From Lacticaseibacillus parakribbianus (GTDB lineage: Bacteria; Bacillota; Bacilli; Lactobacillales; Lactobacillaceae), in contig NZ_JANQBA010000010.1 of NCBI RefSeq assembly GCF_025490915.1, forward strand, positions 52,027-116,026: 64,000 nt of DNA. Direction: 5' to 3'. A program made the position numbers and the translations under genes. Below are positions 9,080-16,408 of the stretch, piece after piece. The notes under the pieces were generated by a model. The model saw only the letters and a list, made by a program, of their open reading frames with translations. It was not told the origin of the DNA and did not search any database. The stretch's first letter is position 1. Each line of letters opens with the position of its first letter.

Positions 9080-9391
9080 TTAGGCGTTGATTGCGTCGAT
9101 GACGACCTTCGTGTAAGGCTGACGGTGGCCCTTCTTCTGGTGGCTGTGCTTCTTAGGCTTGTACTTGTAGGTAACAACCTTCTTTTCGCGCCCTTGCTTC
9201 TCAACCTTACCAGTGACCGTCGCACCGTCGATGGTAGGCGTGCCGATCTTGGCATCGCCTTCACCTGCGACCAGGATGACCTGGTCGAAGGTCACCGTTG
9301 CGCCTTCTTCAACATCGAGCTTCTCGACGTAAAGTGCTTCGCCGACCGCGGCCTTGTACTGCTTGCCGCCAGTTTTGATAATTGCGTACAT
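9080..9391 (-). CDS. rplU: 50S ribosomal protein L21
   Basis: L21 is a structural protein of the large subunit. The 103-residue frame begins [14 protein letters not shown] and carries the basic [16 protein letters not shown] segment and the normal C terminus. GGAGG precedes the ATG. The roughly 115-nt leader upstream fits the L21 leader RNA. It heads the rplU-prp-rpmA operon. Confidence 0.97.
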   Translation of the reverse strand: MYAIIKTGGKQYKAAVGEALYVEKLDVEEGATVTFDQVILVAGEGDAKIGTPTIDGATVTGKVEKQGREKKVVTYKYKPKKHSHQKKGHRQPYTKVVIDAINA

Positions 9392-9506
9392 CTTGTGCAC
9401 CTCCTGTTGCCCGTAGGCTTTTTCCCCTGAGGACTCGCCAAGCCGGGTGCTAAGCTTTGAAACCCGGCGTTGCGCGGTTGCAGTTGAGGGGTGACAAATA
9501 CAACGT
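9392..9506 (-). ncRNA. probable L21 leader (ribosomal protein autoregulatory 5'UTR)
   Basis: The transcribed leader between the rplU promoter and its start folds into a strong hairpin GCCGGGT...ACCCGGC enclosed by a CCCCT/AGGGG pairing, directly upstream of the ribosome site. Position, length and this nested architecture fit the known Firmicute L21 leader. I identified it by eye; a covariance search would settle it. Confidence 0.6.
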
Positions 9507-9510
9507 ATCG

Positions 9511-9539
9511 ATTGTACCAAAGACCCCTGGCCGACGCAA
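9511..9539 (-). promoter_or_regulatory. rplU promoter
   Basis: On the minus strand, TTGCGT, a 17-nt spacer and TACAAT precede the L21 leader. Transcription would start near 9505. Confidence 0.65.
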
Positions 9540-9584
9540 GCAAAATGTGCGGCGGCGCCGGTGACCCCCGCCTGGCATTGGCGG

Positions 9585-9614
9585 TTGTCGTCACCTGTCG
9601 CATTGCGCTATACT
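9585..9614 (+). promoter_or_regulatory. promoter of the small membrane protein gene at 9647
   Basis: TTGTCG, 18 nt, then TATACT lies about 33 nt upstream of the start codon and is divergent from the rplU promoter. Confidence 0.5.
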
Positions 9615-9646
9615 GGCTTGCAGATAAGATGAAGGCGGGAAATCGA

Positions 9647-9880
9647 ATGACTGGCTTGATAGTTCTGCTTATATTTGTGCTGACCGGCGGCCTGACGGTG
9701 ATGGCGATGGCCAAGCTCCACGCCCCGTGGCGCTACGTGGTGGCAGGGCTTGTCGCCGCAGTCGTGCTCACGGCTTCGGCCAAGTTGACCGGCCGGCCCA
9801 TGACCATCGGCTTGGCGGTGTGGCTGGCCGCGCTTGTCGGCGGCCTCACCGCGCTGCGCGTCTTCCTGCGGCGCCAGTGA
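9647..9880 (+). CDS. small hydrophobic membrane protein, unknown function
   Basis: The 77-residue product is almost entirely hydrophobic, with three likely membrane segments (residues about 2-18, 25-43 and 50-70) and a C terminus ending FLRRQ. I do not recognise a family. The ATG at 9647 has an AAGGCGGG site upstream; an in-frame ATG at 9629 would place this site inside the gene. It has its own promoter and terminator, so it is probably monocistronic. Confidence 0.6.
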   Translation: MTGLIVLLIFVLTGGLTVMAMAKLHAPWRYVVAGLVAAVVLTASAKLTGRPMTIGLAVWLAALVGGLTALRVFLRRQ

Positions 9881-9890
9881 CCCGAGAGGA

Positions 9891-9919
9891 AAAAAGGCGG
9901 CGTCAAGCACCGCCGCCTT
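9891..9919 (-). terminator. terminator for the cytochrome b5-like gene
   Basis: On the minus strand AAGGCGGCG...CGCCGCC is followed by six T. It lies about 55 bp past the minus-strand stop, beyond the plus-strand terminator. Confidence 0.75.
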
Positions 9920-9946
9920 GCCCCTGCCAAGGACCTTCAGTATACC

Positions 9947-9975
9947 ACGCGCTGACGCTGTCAGCGCGTTTTTTT
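9947..9975 (+). terminator. terminator for the small membrane protein gene
   Basis: A perfect 10-bp stem ACGCGCTGAC-gct-GTCAGCGCGT is followed by seven T. It abuts the stop codon of the convergent gene. Confidence 0.85.
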
Positions 9976-10207
9976 AGCCGACGTACTTGCCGACCACTGG
10001 CAACTTGGCCAACACCGACTTGCCGTGTGGGGCGTGTGCGATCACCGCGCTCAAGTCCTGGCCGGCGTGGTTACCGTGGTGGTTCTCACCAGCCCAAGCC
10101 GGCACGTTGGTCAGGTCGTACACGACGCCATCGATGGCCACGTACTTCTTGGGGTCATCCACCCCGTTGTACTTAGCCAGCGTCTCCTTTGTGAATGTCT
10201 CTGTCAT
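9974..10207 (-). CDS. cytochrome b5-like heme/steroid-binding domain protein
   Basis: This 77-residue soluble protein matches the short cytochrome-b5 domain family: FTKETLAKYNGVDDPKKYVAIDGVVYDLT, then NHHGNHAGQDLS, and a C-terminal HAPHGKSVL. The spacing resembles cytochrome b5, but the classical HPGG axial-ligand motif is not exact, so heme binding is uncertain. AAGGAG precedes the ATG. It stands alone with its own promoter. The physiological role in lactobacilli is not established. Confidence 0.8.
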   Translation of the reverse strand: MTETFTKETLAKYNGVDDPKKYVAIDGVVYDLTNVPAWAGENHHGNHAGQDLSAVIAHAPHGKSVLAKLPVVGKYVG

Positions 10208-10247
10208 CGTCAGTTCTCCTTCCTAAAACAAAGTTGTCAACAACCTA

Positions 10248-10276
10248 ATCATAGCCGTTTGGCCGCCTGTTGTCTA
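10248..10276 (-). promoter_or_regulatory. promoter of the cytochrome b5-like gene, with downstream inverted repeat
   Basis: TAGACA, 17 nt, TATGAT on the minus strand. An inverted repeat GTTGT-TG-ACAAC lies immediately downstream of the -10 and could be an operator. Confidence 0.55.
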
Positions 10277-10352
10277 GGAATTCACTCACCCGCCTGAGGG
10301 CCGAACCCGCCTCGGTCGCAGGGCTGAATTCGACTTATTTAGTCAATAACGC

Positions 10353-10381
10353 TTGACTAACTTATTAATAACAAGTAGAAT
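10353..10381 (+). promoter_or_regulatory. promoter of the 40-residue gene
   Basis: TTGACT, exactly 17 nt, TAGAAT; close to the sigma-A consensus. It lies in an AT-rich patch that contrasts with the surrounding DNA. Confidence 0.75.
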
Positions 10382-10433
10382 AATCACATTGTTTCAAGGC
10401 CATTCATGTACCCTAAGAATGGAGGTAATATAC

Positions 10434-10556
10434 ATGAAATACAAGATTCAATTAGACACGTCCAACCAACTCTTCATCGCGATCGACCTCAGTGATCAAA
10501 AGCACACTGGGACCGGCCGAACCATCGAGCAGGCGGTCGCACAACTGAACAATTGA
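10434..10556 (+). CDS. 40-residue protein, unknown function
   Basis: MKYKIQLDTSNQLFIAIDLSD begins a compact 40-residue protein that looks like a beta-beta-alpha unit ending IEQAVAQLNN. It has a near-consensus promoter, GGAGGT 7 nt before the ATG, and a strong terminator just after the stop, so it is very likely expressed. The fold pattern recalls truncated HicB-like or DUF1508-like domains, but I cannot assign it. It has no toxin partner next to it. Confidence 0.7.
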   Translation: MKYKIQLDTSNQLFIAIDLSDQKHTGTGRTIEQAVAQLNN

Positions 10557-10569
10557 TGCCTTGTGCCAC

Positions 10570-10605
10570 AAAAACCCCCGGATCATCGCGATCCGGGGGT
10601 TTTTG
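10570..10605. terminator. bidirectional terminator between the 40-residue gene and manA
   Basis: AAAAACCCCCGGATC-atcgc-GATCCGGGGGTTTTT is a perfect stem with T-runs on both strands, serving the two convergent genes. Confidence 0.95.
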
Positions 10606-10617
10606 CTCGTTCATGAG

Positions 10618-11592
10618 TTAGGCTTCTTCTGCCCCAGGCGTCGAGGTGATCAGCATCATCTTGCCGCTGAAGGTCCAGGACTTGATCTGGTTAGGGATGA
10701 TGAAGTGAACGCCCTTCTTCAGCGGGTAGGACTGGCCATCCGCCTCGATGCTGCCGGCACCATCGAGCACGGACACCAAGGTGTAAGGCACCGTTGGCGT
10801 CTGGCTCAGCTTACCGTTCAGGTCGATCTTGTAAACCGAGAAGAACTTGGAAATCGGCGCGGTCACGAAGGTCGTGATGGTCGCATCGTCTACCTTGGCC
10901 GTCGTGATGTCAAGCTTCGGGTCGACGCTCGGCACCGTGGTGGTGTCGATGCTTTGCGCCAAGTGCAACTCACGCTTGTTGCCTTGCGCATCGGTGCGGT
11001 CGTAATCGTACAGGCGGTAGGTCGTGTCGGAGCTTTGCTGGGTCTCAAGCACCATGATGCCCTTGTTCAGCGCGTGGATGGTCCCACTTGGCACGTACAC
11101 GAAGTCGCCGGTTTTAACCGGAACCTTACGCAGCAGGTGCTCCCAGTCGCCTTGGTGAATCATGTCGGCGAGCTGCTGGCGGGTTTTGGCGTGGTGGCCG
11201 TAAATCAGGTACGAACCGGGCTCGGCGGAGATGACGTACCAGCACTCGGTCTTGCCAAGCTCGCCAGGCCGCTCGTGGGCGGCGGCGTAGGCATCATCCG
11301 GGTGAACCTGGACGGACAGGCTGTCGTTGGCGTCCAGAATCTTGGTCAACAACGGAAAGACCTTGCTCTTTTGGTGGCCGAAGTATTCCTGGTGATCCCG
11401 CCACGCAATGTCCAGCGTGGTGCCCTTCAGCGGCCCGTTGGCGATGACATCCGGCCCGTTGGGATGAGCCGAGATGGCCCACAGCTCACCGATTTTACCT
11501 TCCGGCAGGTGGTAGCCGAAGTCGGTTTCGAGTTTGCGGCCGCCCCAGATCTTGTGGTGAAAGACAGGTTCGAGAAAAATAGGTTCAGTCAA
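10618..11592 (-). CDS. manA: mannose-6-phosphate isomerase, class I
   Basis: The enzyme interconverts mannose-6-phosphate and fructose-6-phosphate with zinc. The 324-residue product has the LEPVFHHKIWGG start, the zinc-site VQVHPDDAYAAAHE region and WYVISAEPGSYLIYGHH. The length fits the short Gram-positive class. I placed the start at a TTG (11592) because GGAGG lies 7 nt upstream and the following TEPIFLEPVF matches the family N terminus; no ATG fits as well. Confidence 0.95.
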   Translation of the reverse strand: MTEPIFLEPVFHHKIWGGRKLETDFGYHLPEGKIGELWAISAHPNGPDVIANGPLKGTTLDIAWRDHQEYFGHQKSKVFPLLTKILDANDSLSVQVHPDDAYAAAHERPGELGKTECWYVISAEPGSYLIYGHHAKTRQQLADMIHQGDWEHLLRKVPVKTGDFVYVPSGTIHALNKGIMVLETQQSSDTTYRLYDYDRTDAQGNKRELHLAQSIDTTTVPSVDPKLDITTAKVDDATITTFVTAPISKFFSVYKIDLNGKLSQTPTVPYTLVSVLDGAGSIEADGQSYPLKKGVHFIIPNQIKSWTFSGKMMLITSTPGAEEA

Positions 11593-11632
11593 AATACTTC
11601 CTCCTTGAAGGCAAATGCGTGTTTTTAGACTT

Positions 11633-11651
11633 TTCATCCGCTTTCATTCTA
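11633..11651 (-). promoter_or_regulatory. manA -10 (TAGAAT) overlapping a cre-like sequence
   Basis: On the minus strand TAGAAT is followed at once by TGAAAGCGGATGAA, which partly matches the CcpA cre consensus. Catabolite control of manA would be sensible, but the match is incomplete and no clear -35 is visible. Confidence 0.3.
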
Positions 11652-11665
11652 ACATAACGGCCGCC

Positions 11666-12646
11666 TCAATGTTGCGCTTTCAGGAACTCGGCAACGAATT
11701 CGTCCCGCCGCGCCAAGAAGTTGACATTGGGCTGCGGGTGAACCCGGTTGCTCAACACAATCAAGGCCCGGTGCAGCCTGGGCTGTAGCAGCCAAAAGGT
11801 GCCGGTGTAACCAGTGTGGTACAGCCACAGGCGCTTGGCCGCATCGATCCGCAGGTCCCACCCCAGGCTACGCCCAAGCCCCGCCTTGGTGTAATCGGCC
11901 ACCAGCCGACCGAACGGCGCCGGCCACGCCGCGGAAAGGCGAACGCCGAACGCGAACTCGCTAAAGCGCATCAGGTCCTCGAGGCTGGCAAACAGCCCGG
12001 CCGCCCCGCTGTGACAGCCCAAAATCGCGCTTTTGGGGTCATGCACCACCCCTTGGCGCAGCCCCGTCGCCGGTGAATAGCTGGTCGGCACGCACCGCGA
12101 AGCCGCCGGGGTGAAGGTCGCCGAGTCAAGTCCCAGCGGCTTGAGGACGCGCCGCGTGATCAGTGTCTGAATCGGCGCCAGGTACAGCTTTTCAAGCGCC
12201 CAGCCGACCAACAGCAGGTTGACGTCACGGTACACCACCTGAGTGTCACACTCGGCCGTCACCGTCAGCTGCGTCAAAAGCGCTTGGCGCAAGGCCGTGG
12301 CTGCCAGCTCGTCGCGGTGAGGAATGTAGCCCTCAAGCCCCGAGGTGTGCGTCAGCGCCTGGCGAAACGTCGTCTGGGCGCCAAACTCCGGCAGCAGCGT
12401 GTTCAGCGGCTGATCCAGGCTCACCGAACCGGCCGCCAGCGCTTGTAAGAACAGCGTCGTGGTCCCCACCACCTTGGTCAATGACGCCAGGTCGTAGAGA
12501 CTGCCGGAATGCAGCGGCGCCGGGTGCGGCCACAGCTGGCGCTGCCCGCTCACCCGCAGCTCGCTGACGCCGTCGTGCAGGTAGGCCGCAGACCATCCAG
12601 GGGTGCAGCCGGAAAGCTTATTTGCAAGATTCGTCAATGGTCCCAT
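11666..12646 (-). CDS. serine hydrolase, beta-lactamase/class C PBP-like family
   Basis: The 326-residue product has the SxxK motif in LASLTKVVG, the HTSGLEGY segment, a YRDVN motif in the place of the Tyr-x-Asn element and a late YHTGYTG triad equivalent. This is the beta-lactamase/D-Ala-D-Ala carboxypeptidase-like fold. No signal peptide or membrane anchor is visible, so it may act in the cytoplasm or on small amides and esters. The ATG at 12646 is preferred to a GTG 15 nt upstream. The true substrate is unknown. Confidence 0.85.
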   Translation of the reverse strand: MGPLTNLANKLSGCTPGWSAAYLHDGVSELRVSGQRQLWPHPAPLHSGSLYDLASLTKVVGTTTLFLQALAAGSVSLDQPLNTLLPEFGAQTTFRQALTHTSGLEGYIPHRDELAATALRQALLTQLTVTAECDTQVVYRDVNLLLVGWALEKLYLAPIQTLITRRVLKPLGLDSATFTPAASRCVPTSYSPATGLRQGVVHDPKSAILGCHSGAAGLFASLEDLMRFSEFAFGVRLSAAWPAPFGRLVADYTKAGLGRSLGWDLRIDAAKRLWLYHTGYTGTFWLLQPRLHRALIVLSNRVHPQPNVNFLARRDEFVAEFLKAQH

Positions 12647-12672
12647 GTCATCACTTCTCACTCACCAAAATA

Positions 12673-13521
12673 TTAAACGCCGCCGACAGAAAACCACAGC
12701 GTAAGTCGGTTGGGCCCGGTCACCATCAGGTACTGCGCCGGCACCACGGCCTTGACCGGCCAGTGGTGGCCCCGCACGTTGGCCTCAAGCGCGGCCAAGG
12801 CCGCGGCGCTGGAGACGACCAGGTTGACGTAGCGGCCGCCGGCGTGGTTGGGCTGGCGCGGGCGGGCCCGTTTGGCCAACACCACCGCCATGCTGATGTG
12901 GCTGGCGGCGTCACCGACGGTCAAAAAGGCGTGGTCTTCTGCCTGCTGCTGCACCACAAAGCCGAGGATGTCGGCCAGGTAGGTCACGGTGTCTGCGACC
13001 TGCTGGGTTCGCACCACAATCTGAGCCAAGGAGACGCGATCCGGCAACCCGGCCCAGGCGCCTGTGGGCAGCGGCGGCGCCTGGGCCGGCAGCGTCGTTC
13101 CCGCCGCAAAATCGTAGGTGCGGGTGATGGATCCGCTCAACCCGGGGTCGTAGGCGATGCGCAGTTGGTTTTGCTCGGGATCCGCGAACGAAAAGCCCAG
13201 CGCAAAGCCGGTTTCCCACCAGCTCAAGGCGATGCCTTGAGCCTTCAGCCTCGCTGCCACCGCCAAAAGTGACTGCTGGTCGGGCATGTTGAGCCCAAAC
13301 CCCGCCAGGCCACCGGGCGGCGACTTCAACAGCCGACCGCCGCCTTCAATCATCGCCAGCACGTGGCGCCGCCCGGTGCCCAACAGCGCCTGATGCGCGT
13401 CCTGGCGCAGCAAAGTCAGCCCAAGCGTTCGCTGGTACCACGCAACCATCTGCGTCATGTCATGCACCCGCAGGCCAACAAAGCCGATGCGGGTCCACCG
13501 GTCCAATGTGAAGCGTTGCAT
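12673..13521 (-). CDS. two-domain VOC (glyoxalase/extradiol dioxygenase-like) protein
   Basis: Two VOC domains (about residues 10-120 and 165-280) resemble the Bacillus CatE-type catechol-2,3-dioxygenase family, for example VGLRVHDMTQMVAWYQRTLG and LAQIVVRTQQVADTVTYLAD. Metal ligands typical of CatE (His/His/Glu) are not obvious by eye in all positions, so the activity is uncertain. AGAGGTGG precedes the ATG at 13521. It lies between a serine hydrolase and a methyltransferase on the same strand, without obvious pathway linkage. Confidence 0.82.
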   Translation of the reverse strand: MQRFTLDRWTRIGFVGLRVHDMTQMVAWYQRTLGLTLLRQDAHQALLGTGRRHVLAMIEGGGRLLKSPPGGLAGFGLNMPDQQSLLAVAARLKAQGIALSWWETGFALGFSFADPEQNQLRIAYDPGLSGSITRTYDFAAGTTLPAQAPPLPTGAWAGLPDRVSLAQIVVRTQQVADTVTYLADILGFVVQQQAEDHAFLTVGDAASHISMAVVLAKRARPRQPNHAGGRYVNLVVSSAAALAALEANVRGHHWPVKAVVPAQYLMVTGPNRLTLWFSVGGV

Positions 13522-13585
13522 CTTCGCCACCTCTTTTTACCGTTCCCCCACCCCTAAGCATAAGGGCAGGCCCGGCAAAAAGCGA

Positions 13586-14407
13586 TTAATCTGCCTGGCG
13601 GCGCGTGGCGGTGATGGCAAAGGCGTCAAGCGCCTGGGTGCCGATCTTCGCCTGCGCGGCCAGGGCCGCGACCAACGGCGCTACCTGGCGCTGCACAGGT
13701 GTGTCCTGGGGCAGCTGCGCGACAAGCGTCGGGGTGGCCGAAACCTCCCACTGGCCGTCTTGCATCCCCGGCGTCGGCAAAGTCGCCGTGGTGGTCTCAA
13801 AGCCCAGCGCCTCAAGCGGCGGGGTGAGCTCGGCCGGCGTGATCAGGGTGCGAATGTTGGCTTCCCCATCAGGCAGCGTCTCCGCACAGGCGGCCTGGAT
13901 CCAGGCCGCAAGCAGGTGGGCGACCTGCCGCGCGTCTCGCACGGCAAGCGACCAGTCGGCGATGGCGATGGTGTCAACCGCCGGCGCCAGTTGCGCAATC
14001 AAGTGGAGGAGCGACTGAACGCTTGGAAAATACCAGGTTGCATGGGCGATGACCAGCACGTCGAAGCTGCGTGGCGCAAAGTCCGCCTGCAGCACATCGG
14101 TCGCCAAATGCGCCTGGACCTGCTTGCCCAGCGGCCCGGCCGCAAGCCTGGCCTGGGCCTCGCCGATGGTCACCGGGGCCCCGTAAGTGGGCGCAGCGAT
14201 GTCGTAGGCCGCAACCAAGCCGGTCGGTCCGACCGCGGCGGCCAGGGCCGCGGTCATGTCCCCTTGGCCGCAACCGACCTCAAGCACCCGGGCTCCGGGA
14301 CGGATGCCCCAGTGCTCGACCAGGCTGACCCGGTAGCGGGTCTGCACCGTCTGAATCGCATCGTCTGCAGCAAGGCCCATCGCGGCCACAATATCAGTAA
14401 CGTTCAT
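13586..14407 (-). CDS. class I SAM-dependent methyltransferase, substrate unknown
   Basis: The 273-residue product has the SAM-binding motif VLEVGCGQGDMT near residue 40 and a Rossmann-type pattern afterwards (LVAAYDIAAP, FDVLVIAHATWYF). The length and N terminus resemble small-molecule methyltransferases of the Methyltransf_11/25 type. AAGGAGGATG lies upstream of the ATG. The substrate cannot be inferred from the neighbours. Confidence 0.85.
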   Translation of the reverse strand: MNVTDIVAAMGLAADDAIQTVQTRYRVSLVEHWGIRPGARVLEVGCGQGDMTAALAAAVGPTGLVAAYDIAAPTYGAPVTIGEAQARLAAGPLGKQVQAHLATDVLQADFAPRSFDVLVIAHATWYFPSVQSLLHLIAQLAPAVDTIAIADWSLAVRDARQVAHLLAAWIQAACAETLPDGEANIRTLITPAELTPPLEALGFETTTATLPTPGMQDGQWEVSATPTLVAQLPQDTPVQRQVAPLVAALAAQAKIGTQALDAFAITATRRQAD

Positions 14408-14492
14408 TAGTCATCCTCCTTGGCACGGCCTGGCCGCACCCGTCCAGTCTACCACCACCGCGCCGCCTGGCCTAATCGCCGGGCCAGACACC

Positions 14493-14522
14493 AAAAGCCC
14501 CCGCAGTCGAAGCTGCGAGGGT
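14493..14522 (-). terminator. terminator of the tetR-ABC exporter operon
   Basis: Minus strand CCCTCGCAGC-ttcg-ACTGCGGGGG followed by CTTTT, an imperfect stem with a short T-run just past the ABC gene stop. Confidence 0.65.
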
Positions 14523-14530
14523 GATGGTGA

Positions 14531-16408
14531 CTAGATGGCGACGTTGCCGGAGAACTGGCTGTTGTACAGATCGGCGTAAAAACCGTTTTGCGCCATCAGC
14601 TGATCGTGGTTGCCGGTTTCGACAATCGAGCCGTGGTTCATCACGATGATGTTATCCGCGTCGCGAATCGTGCTCAGGCGATGGGCGACGACGAAGCTGG
14701 TGCGGTCCTTCAGCAGGCGACTCATCGCGTGCTGAATGTGAACCTCGGTGCGGGTGTCGACGGAGCTTGTCGCCTCGTCGAGAATCAGAATCTCGGGATC
14801 GGCGACGAAGGCCCGGGCAATGGTCAACAGCTGACGCTGGCCCTGCGAAATGTTAGAGGCCGATTCGTTCAAGATGGTGTCGTAGCCCTTCGGCAGCTGG
14901 CGAACAAAGTTGTCCACATGGGCGGCCTTGGCGGCTTCAAGAATCTGCTCATCGGAGGCATCCTCGCGGCCGTACTTCAGGTTGTCCCAGATGCTACCGG
15001 TGAACAGCCAGGTGTCTTGCAGCACCATCGCAAAGTGGCTGCGCAAATCCTCGCGCGACATGTCGCGGGTGTCCACGCCATCGAGGCGAATCGCCCCGCC
15101 CTTGACGTCGTAGAAGCGCTCGAGCATGTTGATCACGGTGGTCTTGCCGGCACCGGTTGGGCCGACGATGGCGATCATCTGGCCCGGTTTGACCTCAAGG
15201 TTGTAGTCGGTCATCAAAAGTGGTGAGCCGTCGTAGCCGAACTTGACGTGGTCCATGGTCAGCTTGTTGTGGTCGTCTGGGACGGCCGGCATGCCGGATG
15301 GCTCGTCGGTCATATCTGGTTCGTCCAGCACTTCAAAGACCCGTTCCGCCGAGGCGATGGTGCTTTGAATGGTGTTGGCCAGGTTGGCCAGCTGCGAGAT
15401 TGGCTGGGAGAACTGCTGGGTGTACTGCAGGAAGGCCTGCACGTCCCCCAGGCTGACCGTGCCGTTGGACACGGCCAGGCCGCCGAAGATGGCGACGAAC
15501 ACGTAGCTGATGTTGTTGATGAAGGTCATCAGCGGCATGATGATGCCGGAGACGAACTGCGCCTTCCAGGCCGCGTTGTAGAACTTCTGGTTTTCCACCT
15601 CGAAGTTTTGCATGACCGTCTCTTCGCGGTTGAAGGACTTGACGATTACCTGACCGGCGTAATTCTCCTCGACCTGGTTGTTCAACAAGCCCAGCGCCTT
15701 TTGCTGGCTGGCAAAGAACTTCTGAGACTTCGGCGCGACGATGCCGACCACGACCAAGGACAGCGGGATGGTGACCAAGGCGATCAGGGTCATTTTGCCC
15801 GAAATCGAGATCATCATCCACAGCGTCCCGATGAGGGTGACGGCACTGGTGACCATCTGCGTCAGGCTCTGCTGAAGCGTCGAGGCGATGTTATCCATGT
15901 CGTTGACCGCTCGCGACATCACGTCCCCGTTGGAATGGGTGTCGTAGTAGTTGATCGGCACGGTTTTCATCTTGTACTTGAGCTCGCGGCGCAGGTCGTA
16001 AACGGTGCGTTGGGAGATGCGCGTCATGATGTACTGCTGCAGGAAGGAGAACACCGCAGACGCCAGGTACATGAAGATGACCGTGATGATGATGCCCTTG
16101 ATCTTGTCAAAATCGATCGGGAACTCGGCCATCTGGATGCCAGCCTTTTGCTGTGCGACCCCTTTCATGTAGCCCTTGAAAATCTCGGTCGTGACCTGAC
16201 CCAACACCTTGGGGGTGCGAATCTGAAAGATCGTCGCGGCGATGGCTAAAAGCAGCACCAAGACGATGCCGACCAGGCGCGATTTCATGTAGCCCAACAG
16301 GCGCATGGTGGTGCCCCAGAAGTTCTTGGGCTTTTCCACCAGGCCCATGCGCGGTCCCGGCCCGTGGCCGCCACCCATCCGCTGCTGTGGCTGTTTGGAT
16401 TCTGCCAT
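14531..16408 (-). CDS. ABC exporter half-transporter, canonical-site subunit (LmrD/BmrD-like)
   Basis: This 625-residue half-transporter has a Gly/Pro-rich N-terminal extension, a six-helix transmembrane domain (about residues 35-340) and a nucleotide-binding domain with Walker A GPTGAGKTT, signature ISQGQRQ and Walker B ILILDEATSS. The Walker B glutamate is present, so this is the catalytically canonical partner. It starts one nucleotide inside the stop of the upstream gene (TAATG). With that gene it should form a heterodimeric multidrug exporter of the LmrCD/BmrCD type; the substrate is inferred from family only. Confidence 0.92.
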   Translation of the reverse strand: MAESKQPQQRMGGGHGPGPRMGLVEKPKNFWGTTMRLLGYMKSRLVGIVLVLLLAIAATIFQIRTPKVLGQVTTEIFKGYMKGVAQQKAGIQMAEFPIDFDKIKGIIITVIFMYLASAVFSFLQQYIMTRISQRTVYDLRRELKYKMKTVPINYYDTHSNGDVMSRAVNDMDNIASTLQQSLTQMVTSAVTLIGTLWMMISISGKMTLIALVTIPLSLVVVGIVAPKSQKFFASQQKALGLLNNQVEENYAGQVIVKSFNREETVMQNFEVENQKFYNAAWKAQFVSGIIMPLMTFINNISYVFVAIFGGLAVSNGTVSLGDVQAFLQYTQQFSQPISQLANLANTIQSTIASAERVFEVLDEPDMTDEPSGMPAVPDDHNKLTMDHVKFGYDGSPLLMTDYNLEVKPGQMIAIVGPTGAGKTTVINMLERFYDVKGGAIRLDGVDTRDMSREDLRSHFAMVLQDTWLFTGSIWDNLKYGREDASDEQILEAAKAAHVDNFVRQLPKGYDTILNESASNISQGQRQLLTIARAFVADPEILILDEATSSVDTRTEVHIQHAMSRLLKDRTSFVVAHRLSTIRDADNIIVMNHGSIVETGNHDQLMAQNGFYADLYNSQFSGNVAI

